Source: JADZEM01 sp046328125
GTDB taxonomy: Bacteria; Chloroflexota; UBA6077; JACCZL01
DNA: 64,000 nt
Assembly: GCA_046328125.1 (NCBI GenBank)
Contig: JAXLXF010000033.1
Coordinates: forward strand, 1-64,000
Reading direction: 5' to 3'
Part shown: positions 1 to 8,013 of the stretch, piece after piece
How the letters are laid out: each line of letters opens with the position of its first letter
How positions within the stretch are numbered: position 1 is the stretch's first letter
Translations under genes and position numbers: made by a program
The notes under the pieces: generated by a model
What the model was told of the DNA's origin: nothing
What the model saw: the letters and a program-made list of their open reading frames with translations, nothing else
Database searches by the model: none

Positions 1-537
1 GTGCAGGCGGCATTCGGCTGCAACTACCAGGGCGACGTGCCACTGGCGGACGTGCTGTACGTGGTGGGCGCGGCCATCGACGTGGCAGCCTCGCAGGGCG
101 AGAAGATCGAAGAGATCCGCCTCTCGGACACGATGGGCTGGGGCAATCCGCTCCAGACGAAGCGGATGATCGGCGCGGTGCGTGACCGGTGGCCGGACGC
201 CTCGATCTCGCTCCACCTGCACGACACTCGGGCCACGGCGATGGCGAACGCGTTCGCGGCGCTGGAGCTCGGCGTCACCGATTTCGACTCGTCGGTCGGC
301 GGGCTGGGCGGCTGCCCGTTCGCCAGCCACAAGGGCTCAGCGGGCAACATCGTCACCGAAGACCTGGCGTTCATGTGCGAGGAGATGGGCATCAAGACCG
401 GCGTCGATCTGGACAAGCTGATCGAGTGCGCGGCGCTGGCCGAGGATGTGGTGGGCCACCCGCTGCCGAGCAAGCTGTTGCGGGGCGGCAGCCTGAACAA
501 AATCCGCGAGGCGGCGAAGCAAGCCGCGCTGGCGTAG
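1..537 (+). CDS. mvaB: Hydroxymethylglutaryl-CoA lyase, C-terminal part (5' end outside window)
   Basis: The reading frame is open at base 1, so the N-terminus lies upstream; 178 residues are visible. HMG-CoA lyase cleaves 3-hydroxy-3-methylglutaryl-CoA to acetyl-CoA and acetoacetate in leucine and mevalonate catabolism. The C-terminal half of the TIM barrel is clear: an SLHLHDTRA segment carrying the two metal-binding histidines, then a GGLGGCPFA loop with the catalytic cysteine, followed by the GNIVTEDL motif typical of the family. The lyase-specific loop argues against the related isopropylmalate synthases. The gene ends 29 bp before the DUF1800 gene, but nothing suggests a shared function. 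Confidence 0.93.
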   Translation: MQAAFGCNYQGDVPLADVLYVVGAAIDVAASQGEKIEEIRLSDTMGWGNPLQTKRMIGAVRDRWPDASISLHLHDTRATAMANAFAALELGVTDFDSSVGGLGGCPFASHKGSAGNIVTEDLAFMCEEMGIKTGVDLDKLIECAALAEDVVGHPLPSKLLRGGSLNKIREAAKQAALA

Positions 538-566
538 GACGGACCGAGGGGAGGAGGAAGCACACG

Positions 567-1955
567 ATGGCGATTGACACACCGGTGAAGCAGCTCGAAG
601 GCGTCGAGCTGATGGCGCACCTGTTCCGGCGGGCCGGCTTTGGCGCCACCCGCGACGAGATCGACGCCGCGCTGGCGAAGGGGTACGAGGCGACCGTCGA
701 GGAGCTGCTCCACCCCGAGCAGCAGCCGGACATCGACTTCGACCTGCTCCACCGCTTCTACCCGGACATCAAAGAGGCCCGCGAGATCGACGTCAACCAG
801 GCCAACTGGCTGTACCGGATGATCAACACCGGCCGGCCGCTCCAGGAGAAGATGGCCCTCTTCTGGCACTGCCTGTTCGCGACGGCGTTCAACAAGTCGA
901 ACCACGCCCAACAGGTCCAGATCCAGATCGACATGCTGAGAGCGCACTGCCTGGACAACTTCCGCGACATCCTGGTCGAATTGTCCCGAGATCCGGCGAT
1001 GATCTTCTGGCTGGACAACCAGGAGAACACCAACGAGGTCCACAACGAGAACTACGGCCGCGAGCTGCTGGAGCTGTTCTCGATGGGGATCGGGAACTAC
1101 ACCGAAGAGGACGTCAAGGAGTGCGCTCGGGCGTTCACCGGCTGGAGCATCAAGACGGTGCTGAACACCGGGCCGTTCGGGCGCAACGTCTGGGAGTACC
1201 AGTTCAACCCGGACCAGCACGACTACGGCGAGAAGACGTTCCTGGGCGAGACCGGCAATTTCGACGGCGCGGACATCGTCGACATCGTCGTCAAGCAGCC
1301 GGCGACGGCGCAGTTCCTGGCGCGGCGGCTGTACCTGTTCTTCGTCTCGGACCGCGAGGACGAAGCGGTCATCGAGGAGCTGGCACGGGTCTACCAGGAG
1401 TCCGGTCACGATATCCGGAGCGTGGTACGGTCGCTTCTGCTGTCGGACGCCTTCCGCTCCGAGGCCGCGCTCTACGCCAAGGTGAAGAGCCCGGCCGAGC
1501 ACGTGGCCGGCTTGATGCGCCTGACCGGCGACTACCGCTTCCCGGACTGGGGCCTCAAGGACGTGGCGCTCGAGTTCCGGTACATGGGCCAGGACTTGAT
1601 GAACCCGCCCAGCGTCGAGGGCTGGCACACCGGCAAGGAGTGGATCGACACCGGCATCCTGGTGGAGCGGGTCAACTTCGCCGCCGAGCAGGTTGGCGAC
1701 GTAAACAAGCCAGGCATCCGGCGGATCGTGGAGCGGCTGCGGGCGATGGGTACCCTGTCGCCGGAACAGTTTGTGGACGCCTGCGCGGACCTGGCCGGCC
1801 CGGTCCACCTCGCGCCTCGCACGCGGGCGGCGCTGGTCAACCACGCCGCGAAGACCGGCCCGCTGGACCTGACCGCTGGCGGCCGGGCCGCCGAGGAGCG
1901 GGTCGGCGAGCTGCTCCAGATGGTGGTCTCGACGCGCGAGTTCCAGTGGGTGTAG
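567..1955 (+). CDS. DUF1800 domain-containing protein
   Basis: A 462-residue protein starting at ATG 567, which has a strong purine-rich ribosome-binding site (GAGGAGGAAG) just upstream. It opens with the family hallmark LMAHLFRRAGFGAT and contains WLYRMINTGRPLQEKMALFWH and NYGRELLELFSMGIGNYTEEDV segments, both typical of DUF1800. The biochemical role of the family is not established; members are common in Chloroflexota, Planctomycetota and Acidobacteriota and are often next to DUF1501 genes, which is not the case here. No signal peptide is evident. The upstream reading frame is open back to about base 189, but the ribosome-binding site and the family start both point to ATG 567. A heptad-repeat hairpin follows the stop codon. 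Confidence 0.85.
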   Translation: MAIDTPVKQLEGVELMAHLFRRAGFGATRDEIDAALAKGYEATVEELLHPEQQPDIDFDLLHRFYPDIKEAREIDVNQANWLYRMINTGRPLQEKMALFWHCLFATAFNKSNHAQQVQIQIDMLRAHCLDNFRDILVELSRDPAMIFWLDNQENTNEVHNENYGRELLELFSMGIGNYTEEDVKECARAFTGWSIKTVLNTGPFGRNVWEYQFNPDQHDYGEKTFLGETGNFDGADIVDIVVKQPATAQFLARRLYLFFVSDREDEAVIEELARVYQESGHDIRSVVRSLLLSDAFRSEAALYAKVKSPAEHVAGLMRLTGDYRFPDWGLKDVALEFRYMGQDLMNPPSVEGWHTGKEWIDTGILVERVNFAAEQVGDVNKPGIRRIVERLRAMGTLSPEQFVDACADLAGPVHLAPRTRAALVNHAAKTGPLDLTAGGRAAEERVGELLQMVVSTREFQWV

Positions 1956-1960
1956 CGACG

Positions 1961-2030
<70 letters not shown>

Positions 2031-2038
2031 GAGGAACG

Positions 2039-3022
2039 ATGAGTGTCGCGGTTGCGAGCAGGGTGCGGTACCTGCGCGCTATCGGCCAGCTGTCCCAGAG
2101 CGGGCGCGGCTTCAACAATCCGGCTGACGTGGCGGCGGCGGGGGGAGGGCGGCTGTACGTCCTGAGCCGCTCCAATATGGCCCACGCCGAGATGGGCTTT
2201 CTGCGCGTCTCGATCTGCACGCTGGACGAGGAGTACATCAGCCAGTTCTGCACCTACGGCTACGACGACGGGCAGATCGTCTGGCCGACGGCCGTCGCGG
2301 TGGACCGCAAGAGCGGCAACGTCTACGTCAGCGATCAGAAGCGCCACGACGTCCAGATGTTCGACCGTGACGGCGTCTTCATCCGCAAGTGGGGCGCATT
2401 TGGGGCCGGGGACGGCCAGATGAACCGACCATCCGGCCTGGCGGTGGACCGCGAGGGCAACGTGGTGGTGGTGGACAGCCTGAACAACCGGGTTCAGACC
2501 TGGGCGCCCAGCGGGCAGCTGCTCGCGACCTGGGGCAGCGCCGGCAGCGATCCCGGCCAGTTCAACCTGCCGTGGGGCGTCAACACGGACGCACAGGGCC
2601 GCGTGTACGTGGTGGACTGGCGGAACAGTCGGGTGCAGCAGCTCGACGCGAACGGCAGTCACCTGATGACGTTCGGCGGGCCGGGCACGGACGATGGCTC
2701 GCTGGATCGCCCGGCCGACGTGGCAATCGACAGCGTCGGGAATGTCTACGTGACGGACTTCGGACGAGACCGGGTCCAGGTCTACAGTCCAGATGGCAGC
2801 CCGCTGACCACACTGCTCGGCGACGCGACGATGACGACCTGGGCCGCCCAGGTGGTGGCCGCCGACCCCGAGATGACGGCCCTCCGCGAGCGCTTCGCCG
2901 AGGACGTGGACCGCCAGGAGCGGGTGTTCGAGGGGCCGATCGGCATCGACGTGGACGAGGAGGACCGGATCATCATCGCGGACACCTGCAAGCACCGCCT
3001 GCAGGTGTACCAGCGGTCCTGA
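2039..3022 (+). CDS. NHL-repeat beta-propeller protein
   Basis: A 327-residue protein made almost wholly of NHL repeats, about six blades. The recurring pattern is a hydrophobic VAVD or IAID strand, an NVYVSD or RVYVVD strand, then a polar loop with an aromatic V/Q-x-F/W strand, for example GLAVDREGNVVVVDSLNNRV. NHL propellers are scaffolds for protein, RNA or lipid contacts, and some bacterial members are hydrolases; nothing here identifies a ligand. No signal peptide is visible, so it is probably cytoplasmic. A good ribosome-binding site (GGGAGG) precedes ATG 2039. A GC-rich hairpin follows the stop. The partner and role are unknown. Confidence 0.85.
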   Translation: MSVAVASRVRYLRAIGQLSQSGRGFNNPADVAAAGGGRLYVLSRSNMAHAEMGFLRVSICTLDEEYISQFCTYGYDDGQIVWPTAVAVDRKSGNVYVSDQKRHDVQMFDRDGVFIRKWGAFGAGDGQMNRPSGLAVDREGNVVVVDSLNNRVQTWAPSGQLLATWGSAGSDPGQFNLPWGVNTDAQGRVYVVDWRNSRVQQLDANGSHLMTFGGPGTDDGSLDRPADVAIDSVGNVYVTDFGRDRVQVYSPDGSPLTTLLGDATMTTWAAQVVAADPEMTALRERFAEDVDRQERVFEGPIGIDVDEEDRIIIADTCKHRLQVYQRS

Positions 3023-3032
3023 TGGATAAGCG

Positions 3033-3059
3033 GCCGGCCCTCTCGTGGTGAGGGCCGGC
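3033..3059 (+). terminator. Intrinsic-terminator-like hairpin after NHL gene
   Basis: A perfect 10-bp stem, GCCGGCCCTC (3033-3042) with GAGGGCCGGC (3050-3059), closes a 7-nt loop 10 bp after the NHL stop codon. It lies between convergent genes and could serve both. The tail is not a clear T-run, as is common in very GC-rich genomes. Confidence 0.7.
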
Positions 3060-3077
3060 TCTCGCCCTGTCGTCTGC

Positions 3078-3461
3078 CTACAACTGAGTCAGGTCCGCAA
3101 CGATCTGCCTCGCCCGGAGCACCGACCAGACGGCGAGATTCGAGAGACCGGCCACAACGTCGTCGTAGTCACAGCGATTGCGCGCCGTGCGCAGACTGGT
3201 GAGGTTGTATCCAATGCCGGACCGCAGGGGGTCCGGATCATTCGCATACCGCGCTGCCACGAACTGGTGCGGATTGCCGCGCTGGGGGATCGGGATGCCG
3301 TCAGCGTCACGGAGATGGTTGCGAGCCAGAATGAATGCTGCGTAGTACGCCCTGCTGACGGCCGCCCGCTGTTGTGCCTCACGTCCAACGGGAGGACCTG
3401 TTCTCGGCATTGCGCAGAGCTCCTCGGCGATGGACAGGTACTCTCCCCAGTCGAAGCTCAT
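3078..3461 (-). CDS. HEPN-like protein, putative toxin of an XRE/HEPN pair
   Basis: A 127-residue all-helical protein. The segment RAAVSRAYYAAFILARNHL resembles the second helix of HEPN domains, and LRTARNRCDYDD resembles the Rx4-6H helix of HEPN RNases, but Tyr sits where the His is usually found. Classic HEPN toxins are metal-independent RNases; whether this one cuts RNA is uncertain. It lies 7 bp downstream of, and on the same strand as, an XRE-type DNA-binding gene, the layout of a two-gene toxin-antitoxin or abortive-infection module. The function is inferred from fold signature and context only. Confidence 0.6.
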   Translation of the reverse strand: MSFDWGEYLSIAEELCAMPRTGPPVGREAQQRAAVSRAYYAAFILARNHLRDADGIPIPQRGNPHQFVAARYANDPDPLRSGIGYNLTSLRTARNRCDYDDVVAGLSNLAVWSVLRARQIVADLTQL

Positions 3462-3468
3462 CCAGCAC

Positions 3469-4017
3469 TCAGCGCAAATCGACGATCAGCAGCCCCTGGC
3501 TGCGGCCGGCGTTAGGGATGCCCCATGCTCGATCGAACTCATTGAGCGCGTCCATAGCGACGTACGGGTCCAGATCGGTCCATGCGCCCAGGAAGAGCTG
3601 CTCCGGCTCGCCATATTCAGGATCGACGACGTATTCGAGGCGGAGGCGGGACTCGGGGAGGTACATGGACAGCTGCTCGGCGGCCTCGTTGACGAGCGGG
3701 AGGAGGTCGGGCTCAGCCTGAAGGAGGCGCGCCACGTTCTCGGGGTCCATGACCGTGATGCGTGGGTCGAGCGGAGGCGTCGCGGCCGGCCCGTTGGCTG
3801 GCATGCTGGTGGCAGCCTCGCGGGCGGGCTCCAGCAGCTCCTCCGGCTCCACCCCGAGCGCATCGGCGACCTTGCGGAGGGTCGTCGGGAACGGCTCATC
3901 CCGACCGGTCTCGATGCGGGCAATGGTGACCCGGTTGACGCCGGCACGGTCGGCCAGCTGCTGCTGGGTGAGCGCCTTCCGCTGGCGTACGTCCTTGAGG
4001 CGGGTGAGCTTTGCCAT
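3469..4017 (-). CDS. XRE-family HTH regulator, putative antitoxin partner of the HEPN gene
   Basis: A 182-residue protein starting at ATG 4017 (MAKLTRLKDVRQ). The upstream extension of the frame is rejected because the Cro/cI-type helix-turn-helix begins right after this Met: KALTQQQLADRAGVNRVTI, followed by IETGRDEPFPTTLRKVADAL, about residues 1-55. An Ala/Pro linker leads to a C-terminal domain (about 95-182) rich in acidic and aromatic residues that I do not recognise. It is immediately upstream of the HEPN gene and probably co-transcribed. By analogy with XRE antitoxins it may both repress the operon and neutralise the partner; that is inference. Confidence 0.8.
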   Translation of the reverse strand: MAKLTRLKDVRQRKALTQQQLADRAGVNRVTIARIETGRDEPFPTTLRKVADALGVEPEELLEPAREAATSMPANGPAATPPLDPRITVMDPENVARLLQAEPDLLPLVNEAAEQLSMYLPESRLRLEYVVDPEYGEPEQLFLGAWTDLDPYVAMDALNEFDRAWGIPNAGRSQGLLIVDLR

Positions 4018-4100
4018 GCCGGGATGATACAGCGCCGCTACACCGGGCGCGATGAAGTACAGTCTCCGGATATCAATTGAGACGGCGAGGTACCCCGCGC

Positions 4101-4583
4101 ATGACCGACACGAAGCCCGCACCAGCCCTCACCATCACCGACGTGGTGACGGATGGCCCGATCCCGCCACGCGTGAACAACTCGACCTGGCCCAACGTCT
4201 TCCATACCCGCGTCGACGAGATCGTGGCGCGGCGCGGCCCGGCCCCGTGGTCCCAGCGCGTGATCGAGGACGAGCGCAACCTCGTGACGCTGATCGCGAC
4301 CAATCCCGGCAGCGGCAACCGCCCGCACTGGCACCGCGACTTCGACGAGTGGTGGGTGGTGATGGCCGGGCAACTGGAGTGGGAGTACACCGGCGGCACG
4401 GTGGTGAAGGCGAAGACCGGCGACATCGTCTGGGTGCCGCGCGGCACGGTCCACCACATCCGCGCGGTCGGCGACGAGATGACGCTGCGGCTGGCCGTGG
4501 CGATGCCGCCGGCGGTCCACGTCTACCACGACTGCGAGCAGTGCGGGTACCACCAGGACGGCCCGGCCGAGTGGGGCGGCTGA
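4101..4583 (+). CDS. Cupin-domain protein
   Basis: A 160-residue single-domain cupin. The first cupin motif is visible as NRPHWHRDFDEWWVVMAGQLE, with metal-ligand histidines and an acidic residue, and the second as GDIVWVPRGTVHHIRAV. Cupins of this size are small-molecule dioxygenases, isomerases or ligand sensors. The C-terminus has a pair of cysteines (HDCEQCGYH) that could bind a metal, which is unusual for a minimal cupin. ATG 4101 was chosen because it gives the natural family start. The gene is transcribed divergently from the XRE/HEPN pair, and the roughly 80-bp gap must hold both promoters. A heptad repeat starts 2 bp after the stop codon. Confidence 0.75.
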   Translation: MTDTKPAPALTITDVVTDGPIPPRVNNSTWPNVFHTRVDEIVARRGPAPWSQRVIEDERNLVTLIATNPGSGNRPHWHRDFDEWWVVMAGQLEWEYTGGTVVKAKTGDIVWVPRGTVHHIRAVGDEMTLRLAVAMPPAVHVYHDCEQCGYHQDGPAEWGG

Positions 4584-4584
4584 G

Positions 4585-4626
4585 GGCGAGGAGACAGGAG
4601 ACAGGAGACAGGAGGGGATTCTGACT
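4585..4626. repeat. Heptad array GAGACAG directly after cupin stop codon
   Basis: Three GAGACAG units with 7-bp period follow the stop at 4581-4583, then GGGGATTCTGACTCCTG, whose CTCCTG end can pair back with the CAGGAG units. Positions 4585-4600 (GGCGAGGAGACAGGAG) are identical to the complement of 55865-55880, so these are copies of one repeat family. Confidence 0.85.
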
Positions 4627-4643
4627 CCTGATGGTGCTTGCTC

Positions 4644-5114
4644 GTGACTGAGTACGTCCTGCGCGAGGCGGCGGCGGCCGACGCCCGCACGATTGCCGAG
4701 TACCGGAGCCTGATGTTCGAGGCGATGGGCTGGCTGCACCCCGGTGAAGGCCCGGCGCTGGTCGAGGCGATGCAGCGGTACGTCGAGCGGGAGCTGCCGG
4801 CCGGCGCCGTCCGGGCCTGGATCGTCGAGGCGGACGGACAGCCGGTGGCTGGCGGGCTGCTCGTACTCCAGGCGACCGCCCCCGCGCCGGGCTTCCTGGC
4901 CGAGGAGCCGGTCGGGCTGATTCAGAACATCTGGACCGAGCCATCGCACCGCCGGCGCGGTTTGGCCGGCCAGCTCGTGCGGGCGATGCTGGACTGGTGC
5001 CGCGCGAACGGCGTGCACCGGCTGTTCCTGAACGCCACCGAGGACGGGCGCGGCATCTACACGGCGCTCGGCTTCCGCCCGTCCACCACCGCGATGACCC
5101 TCACCCTGGACTGA
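4644..5114 (+). CDS. GNAT-family N-acetyltransferase
   Basis: About 156 residues from GTG 4644 (VTEYVLREAAAADA). It has the GNAT layout: an N-terminal strand with REAAAADARTIAEY, a central IQNIWTEPSHRRRGLAGQL segment that is the acetyl-CoA-binding motif A (Q/RxxGxG/A in the form RRRGLA), and a C-terminal GIYTALGFRPS segment matching motif B. The substrate is unknown; small molecules or protein amines are both possible. The TTG at 4638 could also serve as the start. The gene sits after the cupin and its heptad array with no obvious promoter, so it may be co-transcribed with the cupin. Confidence 0.85.
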   Translation: MTEYVLREAAAADARTIAEYRSLMFEAMGWLHPGEGPALVEAMQRYVERELPAGAVRAWIVEADGQPVAGGLLVLQATAPAPGFLAEEPVGLIQNIWTEPSHRRRGLAGQLVRAMLDWCRANGVHRLFLNATEDGRGIYTALGFRPSTTAMTLTLD

Positions 5115-5135
5115 GCGCCGCGTCGAGTAGGAGTT

Positions 5136-5560
5136 TCACTCTGGTGGGAGTCCCTGCTCGGCGCGCCATTCAGCGCGAAGACGCTCTCCCAGACTACGGT
5201 TGCGCTCGATCCGCTCATCGATCTCATCGCTGAGCTCGTCGCAGTATGCGATGGCCGCGTGAATCGCGGATGGCTGTAGCCCATGCCACTCGATGGCGTT
5301 CTCAATGGCCGCATTGCGATCGCCCTCGAATTCGAGCACTGTGGGCATAACCTCCCAGACATCCGGCCCCCGATTAGCGCGGCGCGGCGGCCGGTCGGGC
5401 CGTCGCGGAAGACGATGCCAGGGTGCCGCTCCATGCGCAGCCCTTCCTCGATGTAGCGCTGCGCGAGCGCAGACCGACTCTCTCCCGTCTCGCGCTCACG
5501 TTCGGAGAGCCGCTCCAGGGTGTTCGAGTCGAGGTCGAGTGCTACCGACTTCATCACCAT
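5136..5560 (-). pseudogene. RHH-DUF433-like antitoxin gene with a 1-nt frameshift
   Basis: Two frames together encode one protein. The first (from ATG 5560, with a GAGGA site upstream) gives a ribbon-helix-helix domain: MKSVALDLDSNTLERLSERE, then SRSALAQRYIEEGLRMERHPGIVFRDGPTGRRAALIGG. The second frame then continues as PDVWEVMPTVLEF and ends with IAYCDELSDEIDERIERN, a DUF433-like tail. The break lies in a run of five C at 5367-5371 (five G on the coding strand); six would restore the frame. It could be a true inactivating deletion, a homopolymer sequencing error, or a switchable tract. No toxin gene lies next to it, unlike the intact pair at 54922-55717. Confidence 0.75.
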
Positions 5561-5688
5561 CGTCAGGGGTCCTCGCTGAACTGCCTGCCACGCCGCCACG
5601 TGTCGTCCCGGGGCACAGGAGGAGTCATAGCCCGAGACGGACAGGGACGCCACCGTGCTGTCACAGCCACACCGTACCTACGCCTGAG

Positions 5689-6057
5689 TCAGCGCGCCAG
5701 ATCGCCGTTCGTGAGCGTGCCGTTGGTCGATTCGCCATCTGGCAGTTCGCTGGCAGCGTCGGCCTCGTCGGCGGCATCGTCCGCCTCCAGCTCGCCCTCG
5801 ATGCTTTCGGCCAGCGCTGCCATGAGCTTGCGCTGGCTGGACCGCTGCCCGCGAACCTCCCGCACCACCGCGTCGGCGTCTTCGATGATCTGGCGCGCGT
5901 CCAGGTAGGCCACGCTCAGCAGGTCGGACGCAGTCTCGGGATCGGAGCGGAGGATCTGCTGGATGTAGCGCAGCGTCAGCAGCAAGGAGCGGTTTTCGCC
6001 CCAGACGATCTCCGGCGGGTTCTCGATCGGGAGGATTTCCTCTGAGCCCTCCGACAT
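5689..6057 (-). CDS. Hypothetical acidic protein
   Basis: A 122-residue protein from ATG 6057. The middle is amphipathic helix (SLLLTLRYIQQILRSDPETA and VAYLDARQIIEDADAVVREV), and the last 40 residues are strongly acidic and low in complexity (ELEADDAADEADAASE). I recognise no family. It lies 23 bp downstream of the dehydrogenase gene on the same strand, so the two are probably co-transcribed. The helical core may mediate oligomerisation. No signal peptide or membrane segment is seen. Confidence 0.6.
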   Translation of the reverse strand: MSEGSEEILPIENPPEIVWGENRSLLLTLRYIQQILRSDPETASDLLSVAYLDARQIIEDADAVVREVRGQRSSQRKLMAALAESIEGELEADDAADEADAASELPDGESTNGTLTNGDLAR

Positions 6058-6080
6058 GGCGCGCCTCCTCTGCCCTCTCG

Positions 6081-7190
6081 TCACGGCTTCAACGCGGCCC
6101 GGGTGATGTGGCCCCGGTTCTGCTCGGCCAGCACGTTCTCGACCTCCTCCAGCGGGAAGACGTCCGAGACGACGCGGTCGAACGGGTAGCGCGCTTGCTG
6201 ACGGAGCATCAGGTCGAGCGCCCGCTGCAAGTGGGACGCCTCGTAATAGCCGACGCCCAGGATGCTGACGTTGCGCTGGTTCAGGGTTGTGGGAGCGAGA
6301 TCGAAGCTGGTGCCGGCTACGATGTTGCCGATCTCCACCAGCCGGCCGCCGTTCCCGAGCATCGCCAGCGCCTCGTTCATCGCGCCGATGACGCCGGCCA
6401 CCTCGACCACCACGTCCGCGCCCCAGCCGTCCGTCAGCTCGCGGACTCGCTCGGCGCGCCGCTCCGGCGTGGTCAGCTCGCGCAGGTCGATCACCTCGTC
6501 GGCGCCGAACGCCGCCGCCAGCTCCAGCCGCTCGTCTACGCCGTCCACCACGATCACCTTGCCGGCGCCCAGCTCGCGCGCCGTGGCGGTCGCGTACAGG
6601 CCGAGGCCGCCAGCGCCCTGGACTACCACGGTCTCGCCCAGCTCCACGCGGGCCGTGTCCAGCCCGCACATGACCGTGGCGAAGGCGCAGTTGATCCCGG
6701 CCACCATCCCGTCCGAGAGCGCGTCCGGCACCTTCAGGACGACGTGGCCGGCCGGCAGGTAGCTGTAGTCACCCCAGGCGCCCTTGAAATAGGGCCAGAC
6801 GGTGCACGGCGTCGCGACGTGGCGCATCTGGTTCGGGCAGCAGCGGGTCTTGCCGATCAGGCAGGCCCGGCAGCGGCCGCAGGCGAAAGCGTAGCGGAAG
6901 ATCACCCGGTCGCCGACGGCCAGCGGCGCCCCGGCCGAGTCAGTTGTGACGCCTTCGCCCAGCGCGTGGATCTCGCCGCACTGCTCGTGGCCCAGGTGGC
7001 GGGGCAGCGCCCGTCCCATCTTCTTCAAGTCCTGATCGCCGCGCCAGACGTGCAGGTCCGAGCCGCAGACGTTCGCCAGGGTGGTCCGGACGACGATGGC
7101 GCCCGGCTCCGGCTCCGGGACCGGGTACTCCTCGATCCGCATCGGCTCGCCGGCCCCATAGAAGGCGACCAGGCGCCCCATCTCCGCCAT
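6081..7190 (-). CDS. Zinc-dependent medium-chain alcohol dehydrogenase family protein
   Basis: A 369-residue MDR-superfamily enzyme. The catalytic zinc motif is visible as NVCGSDLHVWRG and then GHEQCGEIHALGEGV, the structural zinc site as FACGRCRACLIGKTRCC, and the Rossmann NAD(P)-binding motif as VVQGAGGLGLYATATARELG. The substrate is unknown. The four-cysteine lobe and overall length fit threonine or sorbitol dehydrogenase-like MDR enzymes. Two ATGs are adjacent (7193 and 7190); the GGGAGG ribosome-binding site is better spaced for 7190. The small acidic protein downstream is likely in the same transcript. Confidence 0.88.
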   Translation of the reverse strand: MAEMGRLVAFYGAGEPMRIEEYPVPEPEPGAIVVRTTLANVCGSDLHVWRGDQDLKKMGRALPRHLGHEQCGEIHALGEGVTTDSAGAPLAVGDRVIFRYAFACGRCRACLIGKTRCCPNQMRHVATPCTVWPYFKGAWGDYSYLPAGHVVLKVPDALSDGMVAGINCAFATVMCGLDTARVELGETVVVQGAGGLGLYATATARELGAGKVIVVDGVDERLELAAAFGADEVIDLRELTTPERRAERVRELTDGWGADVVVEVAGVIGAMNEALAMLGNGGRLVEIGNIVAGTSFDLAPTTLNQRNVSILGVGYYEASHLQRALDLMLRQQARYPFDRVVSDVFPLEEVENVLAEQNRGHITRAALKP

Positions 7191-7573
7191 CATGTCCTCC
7201 CGATCGCATGCCCGATCGCCTGCTGTTCGCCGCGCCGGGCCGTGGGTTGACGTTCATGGCTACCATCGTACCGTCGTTGCGGGACAGGCTGCGTGGGCGC
7301 CGGCCAAGAATAATCCCTCCTGCTGGCACGGAGCCGTTACTTCTGAAGCAGGCTACGTCGTACAGACGCCCCGGCGAGCGGTGGATCGCCGATGGGGCGG
7401 CTGGTGACTCCGCCCTGATGTCGCGCGTGCTGCCGAAACGGTTGACCCGCCGGGCCGATGCTCGATACGGTGTCAGGAGAGGCAGTATGAACGCAGGTCA
7501 GATGGTCGGGCTGACTGGCCCACACCCTGCATCTGCTACGGTATCCTGCACCTGATCTCATCCTGGACACGCC
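7191..7573. other. Intergenic region without a supported gene
   Basis: About 380 bp between the divergent dehydrogenase and the membrane-protein gene. Short frames exist on both strands, but none has a convincing ribosome-binding site or recognisable protein. It must contain the promoters of both neighbours; I cannot place them with confidence. Confidence 0.5.
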
Positions 7574-7960
7574 ATGCTGCGCACGCTCGCGGTCTTGCTG
7601 GTGCTCCTCGGCCTGACAGCCGTCACGCCGGTGGTCTGCCTGTGCACGTCCGGCGGCGTGGTGGTCACCTCCGTGCCTCAGGGTGCTGCCGGCGAGCGCG
7701 TCCAGCACGTCAGCATCGCACCTAACCGGGCCGCTTTCTTCGAGTCGATGCCGGCAGCGGACGCCGCCAGCGCGGACACGCCGAGCCTGATCGCCACGAG
7801 CGCCGCCGCCGCGATTGCGTTGTCGATCGCCACGGTGGCGGGTGTGCTCGTCGGGGAGCTGTGGCGGCTGCCCCGGCCGCTGGTGAGCCGTCTCGTGCCG
7901 CCCCTCCTGATATACCCCCTCGGACCGGCCTGGTCGCCGGCGGTGCCGCCTCCTCGCTGA
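7574..7960 (+). CDS. Hypothetical membrane-associated protein upstream of VKOR
   Basis: A 128-residue protein with an N-terminal hydrophobic segment (LAVLLVLLGLTAVTPVVCLC, residues 5-24) that could be a signal or lipoprotein sequence, and a second hydrophobic stretch (LIATSAAAAIALSIATVAGVL, about 73-93) with Pro-rich basic residues after it. I do not recognise a family. It ends 53 bp before the VKOR-thioredoxin gene on the same strand, so a role at the membrane alongside disulfide formation is possible but unsupported. A TCATCC motif precedes the ATG, but no strong ribosome-binding site. Confidence 0.5.
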   Translation: MLRTLAVLLVLLGLTAVTPVVCLCTSGGVVVTSVPQGAAGERVQHVSIAPNRAAFFESMPAADAASADTPSLIATSAAAAIALSIATVAGVLVGELWRLPRPLVSRLVPPLLIYPLGPAWSPAVPPPR

Positions 7961-8013
7961 CCTCACATCCCCGAACGTACCGTCTTCCGCGCTTCGTTCA
8001 TGTGAGGTCATCT

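Noticed and set aside
24..1844. Long open frame of 606 codons on the minus strand
   Set aside because: It is antisense to the HMG-CoA lyase and DUF1800 genes, both of which have clear family motifs; GC-rich codon bias keeps the opposite frame open.
5360..5375. Programmed frameshift in the RHH-DUF433 gene
   Set aside because: The tract is short, and no stimulatory structure or internal Shine-Dalgarno at proper spacing is seen; a simple indel explains it.
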